Source of the DNA: Listeria goaensis
GTDB lineage: Bacteria > Bacillota > Bacilli > Lactobacillales > Listeriaceae
NCBI RefSeq assembly: GCF_900186125.1
Contig: NZ_FYBQ01000005.1
Location: 62,001-126,000, forward strand
Length of the DNA: 64,000 nucleotides
Reading direction: 5' to 3'
Below, in pieces: positions 46,778-56,700 of the stretch. Position 1 is the stretch's first letter. Each line of letters starts with the position of its first letter. The notes beneath the pieces are model-generated. The model saw only the letters and a list, made by a program, of their open reading frames with translations, was not told where the DNA came from and ran no database searches. The translations under genes and the position numbers were made by a program.

Positions 46778-47011
46778 ATGAAAATTACAGGTAGTAGCTC
46801 ACACGTAAAATTTGATTTAGAAAATGGATATGCAGTAAAGGCAGATGGAGAAATATTAGTAGGAGGAAAATTTGTAGCTTTTAAAGATTCAATGAAGAAT
46901 TGGGAGTCACCACATGAAAATGAAAAACTTTCAGAAAAAGAAATCCAAGAAATTATTCAGCAAGTAAAAGAGAATACGAATGAAAACACCGTACAAATCT
47001 CATTCGAATAA
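46778..47011 (+). CDS. Imm74-like immunity protein
   Basis: 77-residue intact protein: YAVKADGEILVGGKFVAFKD and SMKNWESPHENEKLSEKEI resemble the Imm74 family pattern (GE-[LI] ... W-x-x-P). AAAGGAAG precedes the ATG, and it starts 5 nt after the orphan toxin stop, the natural partner of that tip. Retention of an intact immunity gene beside a broken toxin is common in defended strains. Confidence 0.7.
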   Translation: MKITGSSSHVKFDLENGYAVKADGEILVGGKFVAFKDSMKNWESPHENEKLSEKEIQEIIQQVKENTNENTVQISFE

Positions 47012-47121
47012 TAAGTAGTATAGTGAATTTGAAAATGGTATTCATGTTGCTCATGAATAAAGTAAACCGAATATTTCTTAGGTGTACAATGATTTTAATT
47101 AGAATATAGTAAAGGTATTGT

Positions 47122-47157
47122 AACGGTATTAGTGAAGCACCAATCACTGATACCGTT
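47122..47157 (+). terminator. Hairpin terminator after the Imm74-like gene
   Basis: AACGGTATTAGTG pairs with CACTGATACCGTT (13 bp, one G-U) around a 10-nt loop, followed by TTCTGATTTTG. Confidence 0.65.
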
Positions 47158-47165
47158 TTCTGATT

Positions 47166-47260
47166 TTGTCCCCTCTCGCAGCAGGTATAACTTTAAGTGT
47201 AGCTTGCGGCAGTCTTGATTACGGGGAAAGACTAGGTGACTGGCCGCGAAGCAGTTATAA
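47166..47260 (+). pseudogene. Decayed copy of the toxin pre-toxin region
   Basis: TCGCAGCAGGTATAACTTTA and TGACTGGCCGCGAA closely match TCGCAGGTGTAGCTTTAAGT and TGACTGGCCGCGAA in the intact toxin near 44,490-44,575, with small deletions between. It is a remnant of a second toxin-gene copy. 47261-47350 shows nothing further I can identify. Confidence 0.75.
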
Positions 47261-47354
47261 ATTATATCTATTTTGCTAGAGAATATAGAAGAAATTTAGG
47301 AAATATAAAGTTATTAAAATACTATTACCGTTTAGCCGTGCGTAATACGTTCTT

Positions 47355-47390
47355 ACAAAGAAAGAGGCTAGGACAGATCCTAGCCTCTAA
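47355..47390 (-). terminator. Terminator after iolD
   Basis: AGAGGCTAGGA and TCCTAGCCTCT form a perfect 11-bp stem with a 4-nt loop; the minus strand continues TTCTTTG. Confidence 0.85.
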
Positions 47391-47429
47391 AATAAATTGT
47401 TCTATAATTCATTTTCGCAGAAACACATT

Positions 47430-49343
47430 CTAAAACAACCGCGCATTCTTCAACATTTCCTGCTTGTCTTTATAGGCTTTTTGAATGCTTTCTTTTCCAG
47501 AAACTTCGGAGATGCCAACGTTCCACCAGCCTAAATAGCCGTCGGACATGGTTTTTGGGAGGACTTTCATTTCGATGAGCGTTGTACGTGTTTGCTTTTT
47601 CGCATCTAAGAGCGCTTGCGTAAGCTCTTTTTTGTTGTTCACCCGATATATTTTTGCCCCGTAGCCTTCTGCAATTTTTGCATAGTCGACATTCAAAATC
47701 CGGTCATTTTCATCCCGAAATTCGCAGTAAAAGCTTTTGCTCCCGTTTGCCATTTGTAGGTTGTTGATACAGCCGAAACCAGAATTGTCGAACAGCATAA
47801 TGTTGAGCTTATGGCCGTACTGGAGAGATGTTAGAAGCTCTGAGTGAAGCATGTTGAAGCTGCCATCTCCCACCATGGCGTAAACTTCTTGCTCCGGCGC
47901 CGCGATTTTCGCCCCAAGCGCCCCATTAATCTCGTAGCCCATGCACGAGTAGCCGTATTCAAGGTGATACGTTTCTGGCACTTCTGTGTTCCACAAACGG
48001 TGCAAATCGCCAGGCAGCGAACCAGCCGAAGTGAGCGCAATGCTGTTTGCATCTACCACCTCATTAATCGTGAGCAGTGCTTCTGTTTGGGTAAATTCTG
48101 TGTTCAAAGCATCGGCATATTCGTTTAATGTTGCGGTCGCAAATTGATTTTTGATTTCGGGTTCAAAATTCTCACGCGTAAACTTCACATTTGCCAGACG
48201 TTCACGCTCTTTGTCCCACTCTTCTTGTAAAATTTGCAGTTCATCCCCGTAAGACGTGAGATAACCTTCTAGGCGCGGCTGTAGCGCGGTAAGCGCCGTT
48301 TTAGCATCCCCTACCACTTGAAACGCATCAAATTTATACGCTTGCTGCCGACTCACATTAATATTCAAAAATTTCGTTTGCGCTTGAAAGGCTGTTTTTG
48401 AACTGGTGATAAAATCCGTGTAGCGCGTGCCAACGCCAATGACGAGGTCGGCCGACTGCACGATTTTATTCGCCGCAAGCGTGCCTAGAATGCCGCTGCC
48501 ACCCAAATTGTTCGCAAATGTACTTTCCACCGTCGATTTCCCGGCGTGCGTTTCCACTAGTGGAATGTTATGCCGCTCTGAAAGCGCGATCAATGCCTCA
48601 CGTGCGCCAGAATAGCGCGCCCCACCGCCCACAATGATGACCGGACGCTCACTCGCCGTAATTAAATCCGCCGCACCAATTAATTCGCGTTCAGTCGGTA
48701 TTCTGCGATTCATGTGGTGAATTCGCTTTTTGAAAAATTCAACCGGATAATCATACGCTTCACCCTCTGTATCTTGCGCAATGCAAATTGTTGCGGGGCC
48801 TGCGGTTTCAGGGTCGGTCATCACTTCAAATGCGCGGATAAGCGCGCTCATGATTTGTTCTGGGCGCTCAATTCGGTCCCAGTAGCGCGAAACCGGGCGG
48901 AGCGCATCATTTGTTGTCACATCGGCACTGTACGCATGTTCAAGTTGCTGTAACACAGGATCAGGCTGGCGTGTGGCAAATGTATCCGCCGGCAAGAAGA
49001 GCACCGGAATATTGTTCGCAAGTGCTGTTCCAGCCGCCGTCACGAAATTGGCGCTCCCTGGGCCAGCTGATGCAGTACAGGCGAAAATTTTCTTACGGTT
49101 GTTCTGTTTCGCAAAACCAATCGCGGCGTGCGCCATGCCTTGCTCGTTTTTCCCCTGATAAATCTTTAAATGTCCCTGGTGCTCTTCAAGCGCTTGGCCG
49201 ATGCCGACCACATTTCCGTGACCAAAAATCGCGAAAATGCCTTCCACAAATGGCGTCACTTCACCGTCAATTTCAATATATTGCTCATTCAAAAACTTCA
49301 CTAATGCTTGTGCCGTCGTCAACCGAATTTTTTCATTTGGCAT
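47430..49343 (-). CDS. iolD: 3D-trihydroxycyclohexane-1,2-dione hydrolase
   Basis: ThDP enzyme opening the ring of THcHDO in myo-inositol catabolism to 5-deoxyglucuronate. About 637 residues; GHGNVVGIGQALEEHQGHL, QGKNEQGMAHAAIGFAKQ and MVGDGSFNMLHSELLTSLQ (ThDP motif) are visible. ATG 49343 was chosen because GGAGGTG lies 7 nt upstream; the frame extends three codons into that site. Last gene of iolABCD. Confidence 0.95.
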   Translation of the reverse strand: MPNEKIRLTTAQALVKFLNEQYIEIDGEVTPFVEGIFAIFGHGNVVGIGQALEEHQGHLKIYQGKNEQGMAHAAIGFAKQNNRKKIFACTASAGPGSANFVTAAGTALANNIPVLFLPADTFATRQPDPVLQQLEHAYSADVTTNDALRPVSRYWDRIERPEQIMSALIRAFEVMTDPETAGPATICIAQDTEGEAYDYPVEFFKKRIHHMNRRIPTERELIGAADLITASERPVIIVGGGARYSGAREALIALSERHNIPLVETHAGKSTVESTFANNLGGSGILGTLAANKIVQSADLVIGVGTRYTDFITSSKTAFQAQTKFLNINVSRQQAYKFDAFQVVGDAKTALTALQPRLEGYLTSYGDELQILQEEWDKERERLANVKFTRENFEPEIKNQFATATLNEYADALNTEFTQTEALLTINEVVDANSIALTSAGSLPGDLHRLWNTEVPETYHLEYGYSCMGYEINGALGAKIAAPEQEVYAMVGDGSFNMLHSELLTSLQYGHKLNIMLFDNSGFGCINNLQMANGSKSFYCEFRDENDRILNVDYAKIAEGYGAKIYRVNNKKELTQALLDAKKQTRTTLIEMKVLPKTMSDGYLGWWNVGISEVSGKESIQKAYKDKQEMLKNARLF

Positions 49344-49363
49344 AAGGCGCACCTCCAGTTTTA

Positions 49364-50341
49364 CTATTTTTGCGCTTCAATCAGCGCTTCAATTTCATGC
49401 GAAGTCGGCATCGCATCTGAAGAACTATGCTTACTAATTACAATCGAGGCCGATGCACTCCCGTATTTTAGTGCCGTTTCCACCCCTTTATTTGTGAATA
49501 AAGCATAGAGAAAAGCAGATGCATACGAGTCGCCCGCTCCAAATGTTTTCAAGACGTTCGTTTTGTACACCCCAGCTCGGAAAACCTCGCCTGCCTTCGT
49601 ATATGCGTTTGAACCACTTGCGCCGTGTTTAATCACAACAAGCTTCGCATGGTGGGAAAATAGATGCTTCGTCGTCACCTCATTCGCACCGCCTGAACGC
49701 CCTTCCATCACATCATATTCATCGCGCGTTCCAATGACAATATCAGCCTGTTCGGCAACAAGCGAATAATAAATCGCGGTTTCTTCTTCCGAAACCCAAG
49801 TGTACGGGCGGTAATCTAGTTCAAACGCGACAAGGCAATCGTTTTTTCGTGCAAGCTGAATCGCTTTTAAAATAGCCTCACGAGATGGACTTTTGGCGAG
49901 TGCCGTTCCAGATACGAGCAAAAGGCGTGCCGAGCTTAAATATGCTTCATCGATTTCGTTTGGCTGCAAATATAAATCCGCCACATTATCGCGGTACATT
50001 AAAATACTACATTCGTCGGGGCTTTTGATTTCCGTGAAGGCAAGCCCAACTTTATGCCCTTCCGTATCCACGACCATGCCGTCCGTATTTACACCAACTT
50101 GTTTCATATAGCCTTCAATAAAACGACCATGTTGGTCATCTGGAATTTTCCCAATGAATCCAGCACAGAGGCCCAATTTGGAAGCACCAATGGCAATATT
50201 TGCAGGACTTCCACCTACATATTTAGAAAAAGTCATCGTTTCTTCCATCGGGCGATTATACTCCACCGCATTTAAGTCAATGCATGCGCGGCCAATGGCG
50301 ATAATATCAAATTTTCGTTCTTTATGTGTATTTAAATCCAT
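49364..50341 (-). CDS. iolC: 5-dehydro-2-deoxygluconokinase
   Basis: PfkB-family kinase phosphorylating 2-deoxy-5-keto-gluconate. 325 residues from MDLNTHKERKFDIIAIGRAC; YVGGSPANIAIGASKLGL and KTFGAGDSYASAFLYALFT (with the catalytic Asp in GAGD) are PfkB signatures. ATG 50341 has GAGGAGG 7 nt upstream, whereas the longer frame lacks one. Confidence 0.95.
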   Translation of the reverse strand: MDLNTHKERKFDIIAIGRACIDLNAVEYNRPMEETMTFSKYVGGSPANIAIGASKLGLCAGFIGKIPDDQHGRFIEGYMKQVGVNTDGMVVDTEGHKVGLAFTEIKSPDECSILMYRDNVADLYLQPNEIDEAYLSSARLLLVSGTALAKSPSREAILKAIQLARKNDCLVAFELDYRPYTWVSEEETAIYYSLVAEQADIVIGTRDEYDVMEGRSGGANEVTTKHLFSHHAKLVVIKHGASGSNAYTKAGEVFRAGVYKTNVLKTFGAGDSYASAFLYALFTNKGVETALKYGSASASIVISKHSSSDAMPTSHEIEALIEAQK

Positions 50342-50354
50342 TTTTAGTCCTCCT

Positions 50355-51176
50355 CTATTTGCGGTCCAGTATCCAAGCGTGTGCCGGGTCATTATGGAAT
50401 TTCCAAATCCGCTCTGGTCCTGCCATCACATTCAAATAATAAGACGTATAACCGTCTGGTACGCCAACCGGGTGATAGCCAGCAGGCACCAGTACCATAT
50501 CGCGATTTTCCACCGTCATCGTTTCATCAATCGACCGGTCATCTGTATACACACGCTGGAACACAAAGCCTTGCGCTGGATTCATTTCATGATAATAACT
50601 TTCTTCCAAAAAAGATTCCGCTGGCAAATTATTTTGATCATGTTTATGCGGTGGATAACTCGAAAAGTTGCCGCCTTCTGTGTATACTTCCACTACTAAA
50701 ACGCTATCCGCCACGTCAGAATCATCCGGCAAAATATTATGCACCAAACGCCTATTTTGATATTTTCCACGCGCTTCAATCGTATTACTACTTGCGGGAA
50801 TAAAACGCACAGGCAAAGCCTTTTCAGTTGGTGAATAGCAAAGTGCCACGCGTGCCATTTCCGATTCGCCAGCAATTTCAAACCGCTGACCGCGTCCCAC
50901 ATACACACTATCGGTTGGAATTTTTTCAAAAACAGATTTTCGCGTCCCAATCTGTTCAAAAACCTCATTTTCAGTGCGTACTGTGATTTTTCCGGTTAAA
51001 GCAACGATACAAACTTCCATATCTGCCAAAGTTTCCCCGTACGTTGCCCCTTTTTTGACATCAAGCATCATAAAAGCCACATAGTGCAGCGGCGCATTGT
51101 CCTCCGTCACGCGGTGCACACAAGTAATCCCTTCCTTTAAAAGCTCGTTTTGCGGTTTTCTTAAAAGTTTTGCCAT
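50355..51176 (-). CDS. iolB: 5-deoxy-glucuronate isomerase
   Basis: Cupin-type isomerase converting 5-deoxy-D-glucuronate to 2-deoxy-5-keto-gluconate. 273 residues; YPPHKHDQNNLPAESFLEES carries the metal histidines, and GFVFQRVYTDDRSIDETMTV and VPAGYHPVGVPDGYTSYYLN are IolB signatures. ATG 51176 is 10 nt from GGAGG; an alternative GTG at 51182 is 4 nt away. Confidence 0.95.
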   Translation of the reverse strand: MAKLLRKPQNELLKEGITCVHRVTEDNAPLHYVAFMMLDVKKGATYGETLADMEVCIVALTGKITVRTENEVFEQIGTRKSVFEKIPTDSVYVGRGQRFEIAGESEMARVALCYSPTEKALPVRFIPASSNTIEARGKYQNRRLVHNILPDDSDVADSVLVVEVYTEGGNFSSYPPHKHDQNNLPAESFLEESYYHEMNPAQGFVFQRVYTDDRSIDETMTVENRDMVLVPAGYHPVGVPDGYTSYYLNVMAGPERIWKFHNDPAHAWILDRK

Positions 51177-51190
51177 GTTCACTTTGCCTC

Positions 51191-52651
51191 CTAGTAACCT
51201 TTTTGTGAATAACGCGCCGTTACTACTTTTTTATGCGTGAAGAAATCTACGCTATCTTTTCCATTCGCATGCAAAGTCCCATAAAATGATGACTTCCAAC
51301 CAGAGAATGGGAAGAAGGCCATTGGAGCTGGCACACCCAAATTAACGCCAAGCATGCCCGCATCAATATTTTCACGGAAGTAGCGCACCGCTTTCGCACT
51401 ATCTGTAAATAAGCAAGCCCCATTAGCAAACTCCGATTGATTCGCAATCTCAACCGCTTCCTGTAAATTTTTCACCCGAATGATGGATAAAACGGGCGCA
51501 AAAATTTCATCTTTCCAAATGGTCATATCCGTTGTCACGTCTTCAAAAATGGTTGGGCCAACAAAGTAGCCGTTTGCTGGTACTTTTTCGCGTCCATCAA
51601 CAACCAATTTTGCGCCTTCTGCAACTCCCTTTTCAATATACGAAAGCGTTCTTTCTTTGTTCTCCTCGCGAATGACTGGCCCTAAAAAGACGCCATCATC
51701 GAGGCCGTTGCCAATTTTTATTTCCGACGCTCTCTGTTTTAGAGCTTCGACAAACTCGTCATAAATCCCATCTTCAACGGTCGCCACCGCGCACGCCATG
51801 CAACGTTCGCCAGCAGATCCAAAAGCCGCCGCAATGACGTTTGTCACCGTATCCTGAAGGTCCGCATCATTCAGTACGATGGTATGATTTTTAGCCCCCG
51901 TAAGAGCTTGAACGCGTTTTAAATGAGCGCTTCCTGTTTGGTAGACATATTCCCCAACGGGCTTCGAGCCAACAAACGAAACCGCTTTAATCGTTTCATT
52001 TTCCAAAATACCATTTACGACATCATGCGCCCCGTATACAATGTTTAGCACGCCATCTGGCAGTCCTGCTTCGGCAAATAAATTGGCCAATTTTTCCATT
52101 AAAAGTGGGGTGCGTTCTGATGGTTTTAAAATGAAGCTGTTGCCAAGCGAGATGGCCATCGGGAACATCCAGCAAGGTACCATCATGGGGAAATTAAATG
52201 GTGCAATGCCGCCGCAGACGCCAATTGGATAACGATAATTTACAGCTTCCACGTCTGTCGCGATGCTTGCAAGCGAATCCCCCATCATAAGCGACGGCGT
52301 ACCAGCTGCAAATTCAACGTTTTCAATGCCACGTCCGACTTCGCCAAGTGCTTCGGACAAATTTTTCCCATTTTCCATCGTAATTAATTTAGCCAGTTCT
52401 TGTTTATTTTTTTGTAGCAATTGTTGAAAGTTGAATAAAATCCTTGCACGCCTAGGAACCGCCACTTTACTCCATTTTAGAAAAGCCGCTTGCGCAATTT
52501 GTGCGGCGCTATCTAATTCCGCGCGCGTCGAAATCGGCACTTGGCAAATGACTTCTCCAGTTGCCGGATTGATAACGTTTTCAAAATTATCCGTGCTACT
52601 CTCTATCCATTTTCCGCCGATAAAGTTTTTCATTTTTCTTACCTCTGTCAT
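51191..52651 (-). CDS. iolA: Methylmalonate-semialdehyde dehydrogenase (acylating)
   Basis: CoA-dependent aldehyde dehydrogenase making acetyl-CoA from malonate semialdehyde, or propionyl-CoA from methylmalonate semialdehyde, the last step of inositol catabolism. 486 residues; [15 protein letters not shown] holds the catalytic Cys, and [20 protein letters not shown] is typical. ATG 52651 with GGAGG 8 nt upstream, rejecting a longer frame. First gene of the operon. iolE, iolG, iolJ and transporters are absent here. Confidence 0.95.
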   Translation of the reverse strand: MTEVRKMKNFIGGKWIESSTDNFENVINPATGEVICQVPISTRAELDSAAQIAQAAFLKWSKVAVPRRARILFNFQQLLQKNKQELAKLITMENGKNLSEALGEVGRGIENVEFAAGTPSLMMGDSLASIATDVEAVNYRYPIGVCGGIAPFNFPMMVPCWMFPMAISLGNSFILKPSERTPLLMEKLANLFAEAGLPDGVLNIVYGAHDVVNGILENETIKAVSFVGSKPVGEYVYQTGSAHLKRVQALTGAKNHTIVLNDADLQDTVTNVIAAAFGSAGERCMACAVATVEDGIYDEFVEALKQRASEIKIGNGLDDGVFLGPVIREENKERTLSYIEKGVAEGAKLVVDGREKVPANGYFVGPTIFEDVTTDMTIWKDEIFAPVLSIIRVKNLQEAVEIANQSEFANGACLFTDSAKAVRYFRENIDAGMLGVNLGVPAPMAFFPFSGWKSSFYGTLHANGKDSVDFFTHKKVVTARYSQKGY

Positions 52652-52711
52652 ATAAGACGCCTCCACTCATTTAACTTACTCCACAAATTGTCATATTTTG
52701 ATTACATCTTC

Positions 52712-52740
52712 ATAATAGTAGTTTGATTTCAAACGTTCAA
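52712..52740 (-). promoter_or_regulatory. iol operon promoter with embedded operator
   Basis: Minus-strand TTGAAC, 17-bp spacer, TATTAT. The spacer is itself a dyad, GTTTGA-AA-TCAAAC (52721-52734). A repressor bound there would block polymerase; an IolR-type DeoR regulator is the obvious candidate, by inference. Confidence 0.7.
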
Positions 52741-52799
52741 CATGCCTTATGATTTTATTTGTCAGCACAGATGACAATAGTTTGGACTATGAATGCGCA

Positions 52800-52838
52800 C
52801 AAAAATAGACGCCAAGCTTCGAATGGAAACTTGGCGCC
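52800..52838 (-). terminator. Terminator after the SMI1/KNR4 gene
   Basis: Minus-strand CGCCAAG pairs with CTTGGCG across a partly paired loop, then TCTATTTTTG. It insulates iolA from the upstream gene. Confidence 0.8.
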
Positions 52839-52851
52839 TTTAGTAACATTT

Positions 52852-53676
52852 TTAGTACACTTCGCTATATAAGCCTGTAATAAATGCCTCAAAATTTTTT
52901 GCTAAAAAAGTGATTTTATAATCCGCTTCTTGATCAACATGAACAACAGTCGGCTCACCTTCAGAACCACATGCACGGTAATCAAGAAAAACCATATCAT
53001 GCCCAGCTGATGGGCAATCACAAATGCTTACACCAATTTTAGGATAGCCCCAAATTGATTCCCAGAATTCAGTGGAAAATTCCCCACATAAAGAAGAAGC
53101 GGCCTGTTTTCCTATTCCCATAATGCCTGTAATGGCAATAGAATCTTCTGACCAAGAAGTTGCTTCATTTGTAGGAAAAGAATCTTTGCACGGTATGCCG
53201 CCGTTTTGTGCATGGCGCATGAGGTAAATATATGAAGCAGGCAACTTAAATCCAAGCTCCGCCTCAATCTCTTGAATAATTTCATCAGTCGGGTAAGCAT
53301 CTTGGTATTCATCGCCATAGCTAGTATTGAAAAAAGTTTTTAAATCCAGCCCTTTGAAAAATTTTCCTTCTTCTTCAAAATACTTTTTAAAAATTTGCTG
53401 TAATTCATTGGCTTTTTCCAATTCGACATTTAGTGAGTCATCAAAATCTCCCCGTTCAAGTTGCAAAACTTCTGTCAAATTGTTCGCCATCTCAGAAAAT
53501 CGTTCGCCCCGCTTATATGAAATGTCTGCTAAAACAATTGTTGCCCTGACAAACACTTCTTGATTTCCTTCATTTTTTGCAGTGGGAATAATGTTATCTA
53601 ACGTTTTTATCGCTTCTAATTCTTTACCTTTATCCAAATAATAAAGCACTTTACATAGCTGTTTAGCTAAATCCAT
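52852..53676 (-). CDS. SMI1/KNR4 family protein with N-terminal helical repeat region
   Basis: 274 residues. The N-terminal third (YYLDKGKELEAIKTLDNIIP) looks TPR-like; from about 125 it reads PTDEIIQEIEAELGFKLPAS, YIYLMRHAQNGG and WGYPKIGVSICDCPSAGHDM, the SMI1/KNR4 (SUKH) pattern. SUKH proteins are frequent immunity proteins to bacterial nuclease toxins. No toxin is adjacent, so it is an orphan or a housekeeping member. Forms part of the insertion between rimP and polC. Confidence 0.85.
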   Translation of the reverse strand: MDLAKQLCKVLYYLDKGKELEAIKTLDNIIPTAKNEGNQEVFVRATIVLADISYKRGERFSEMANNLTEVLQLERGDFDDSLNVELEKANELQQIFKKYFEEEGKFFKGLDLKTFFNTSYGDEYQDAYPTDEIIQEIEAELGFKLPASYIYLMRHAQNGGIPCKDSFPTNEATSWSEDSIAITGIMGIGKQAASSLCGEFSTEFWESIWGYPKIGVSICDCPSAGHDMVFLDYRACGSEGEPTVVHVDQEADYKITFLAKNFEAFITGLYSEVY

Positions 53677-53731
53677 TTGTTTTCCCCCTTTTTTAAAAGG
53701 TTGCCTTGATAAAGCAAAAGCAGCTCTAATT

Positions 53732-56700
53732 TTAAAACAGTGATAACTGATTTTGATCAGGAAGACCTTCTAGGCAGCCTTGATCGTCCATGTATTGAAT
53801 AATCGTTTTCGATACTTTCCCGCGTTGTTGCAAATCTTCTTTTGATAAAAACTCGCCATCAAGACGCGCCTCAACGATTTGTTTCGCAACGTTTGTTCCA
53901 AGACTTGGAATCGCATTAAACGGCGGAATAAGCGTATCGCCTTCAATGATAAATTCATCTGCGGTAGATTTATATAAGTCCACTTTTTGGAATTTAAAAC
54001 CACGCGCAATCATTTCATTCGCGATTTCAAGTACCGTAAGCAAGTTTTTCTCTTTCGTACTCGCTTCAAGCCCCTTGTCATTAATTTCTTTCATGACAGC
54101 GCGCACCGCTTCTCGCCCGTTAACCATTGCCGTTAAATCAAAATCGTCTGCGCGGACGGAGAAGTAAGTCGCATAAAAGAACAATGGATGATGGACTTTA
54201 AAATACGCGATTCGAACGGCCATCAGAACATAAGCTGCCGCATGGGCTTTCGGGAACATGTACTTGATTTTTTTACAAGAATCGATGTACCAAGCCGGCA
54301 CTTTATTTTCAATCATCGCAGCTTCCATTTCTTCCGTTAAACCTTTCCCTTTACGCACGGATTCCATGATTTTAAAAGCAAGTGAACTGTCTAATCCTTG
54401 ATAAATCAGGAAGACCATAATGTCATCACGACAACCAATAACGTCAGGGAGCTCACAAATTTTGTTTTTTATAAGTTCTTCCGCGTTGCCAAGCCATACG
54501 TCTGTCCCGTGAGAAAGACCGGAAATTTGCACAAGCTCGGAAAATGTCGTCGGTTTTGTTTGCTCGAGCATTTGACGTACGAAACGCGTTCCAAACTCAG
54601 GAATACCAAGCGTTCCTGTTTTTGAATCAATATCTTGCGGTTTCACGCCTAATGATTCTGTCCCGCCAAACAATTTCATGACTTCAGGGTCATCAGTTGG
54701 AATGGTTTTCGGATCAATTTCACTTAAATCCTGCAACATCCGAATGGCGGTCGGATCATCGTGTCCGAGTATGTCGAGTTTTAACACGTTATCGTGAATC
54801 GAGTGGAAGTCAAAATGCGTCGTTTTCCACTCCGAATCCGTTGCGTCAGCTGGGAATTGCACCGGTGTAAAATCGTAAACATCCATATAGTCAGGAATAA
54901 CAATAATACCGCCGGGATGCTGTCCAGTCGTACGCTTAACGCCCGTACACCCTGCAACGAGTCGGTCCACTTCTGCTCCGCGAATATTCATATTCATGTC
55001 TCTTTCGTAACCGCGAACAAAGCCGAAAGCGGTTTTCTCCGCAACCGTACCGATAGTTCCCGCACGATACACATACTCCTCACCGAAAATTTCCTTCGTG
55101 TACGCATGCGCAACGGGTTGATAGTCACCAGAGAAGTTTAAATCAATATCGGGCACTTTATCCCCTTTGAAACCTAGGAACGTCTCAAATGGAATATCCT
55201 GCCCTTCTTTTTGATAGTTGGTGCCGCAGTGTGGGCAAACTTTATCTGGAAGGTCAAAACCTGAACCAATCGAACCGTCGTCGAAAAACTCGGAATGCTT
55301 ACAGTTCGGGCACAAATAATGCGGCGGGAGTGGGTTTACTTCGGTGATTTCGGTCATAGTCGCCACAAAAGACGAACCAACAGACCCACGAGAACCTACC
55401 AAATAGCCGTCGTTAAGCGATTTTTTAACAAGCTTATGGGAAATTAAATAGATAACGGCAAATCCGTGTCCGATAATACTTTTTAGTTCCTTTTCAAGAC
55501 GTGCCTCTACGATTTCAGGTAACTTTTCGCCGTACAATTTGTGTGCCATTTCGTAACTCATGTTGCGGACTTCATCTTCAGCACCTTCAATTTTAGGCGT
55601 GTATAATTCGTCTTTAATCGGCTTTAAGTCTTCCATCCAATCAGCAACGAGATTCGAATTCGTTACGACAATTTCATGTGCCTTCTCGCTTCCTAAAAAG
55701 CTAAATTCGGCGAGCATTTCATCCGTCGTACGGAAATGCACGTCTGGCATTTCATTTCGATTTAAAGGATTCGCCCCACCCATTGAATGGACTAAAATCT
55801 TACGGTAAATCTTATCATTTGGATCTTTGTAATGGACGTTTCCGGTTGCTACAACAGGTTTCCCCGTTTTTTCGCCCACTTTAACGATGTTTTTCAAAAT
55901 TTCTTCTAACGCTTTCTCATCGCGAATCATTTCGCGTTCAATCAGCGGCGCATAAACTGGTTTCGGCTGAACTTCAATGAAATCGTAAAACCCAGCGACT
56001 TTTTCAGCTTCCGCCATACCTTTTTGCATCATCGCTTCAAATAATTCACCTTGACTACAGGCCGTCCCGACAATTAAACCTTCGCGCAATTTTTGCAGCT
56101 GTGACCGCGGAATACGCGGCACACGGAAGAAATAATTCAAATTGGACAGCGTAACCAGTTTAAATAAATTCTTTAAACCTTCAGGCGTTTTTGCATAAAT
56201 GGTCGCGTGGAATGGGCGTGCACGTTTGTAAGCGTCGCCTTCTCCCATATAATTGTTGAGCGCGTCGTGAAAATCAATATCATGCATTTCCTTCGCATCT
56301 TTGATGAGCTTCCACGCCAAATACGCAGTTGCTTCGGCATCAAAAATGGCACGGTGATGCTGTTCGAGTATGATGTTGAACTTTTTCGTCAACGTATTCA
56401 GGCGGTGGTTTTTAAAATGTGGGTATAAAAATCGCGCTAACTCCAGCGTATCAATAACCGCGTTCGGCGCGTCAGGCAAACCAATTTTGCGGTACGCCGT
56501 GTTGATGAAGCCCATATCGAATGATGCATTGTGGGCAACTAAAATGTCATCGCCACACCATTCGCGGAAGTTTTTTAGAACGACTTCAATCGGATCAGAG
56601 CCTTTTACCATATCATCTGTAATGCCTGTCAAATTAATCGTCGTCGCCGAAAGTGGATGCCCAGGGTCAATAAACGCTTCGAATTTATCAATGACTTCCC

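Noticed and set aside
47236-47433. 65-residue plus-strand frame beginning MTGREAVINY
   Set aside because: It starts inside the pre-toxin remnant and runs through the iolD terminator; a relic and not a gene.
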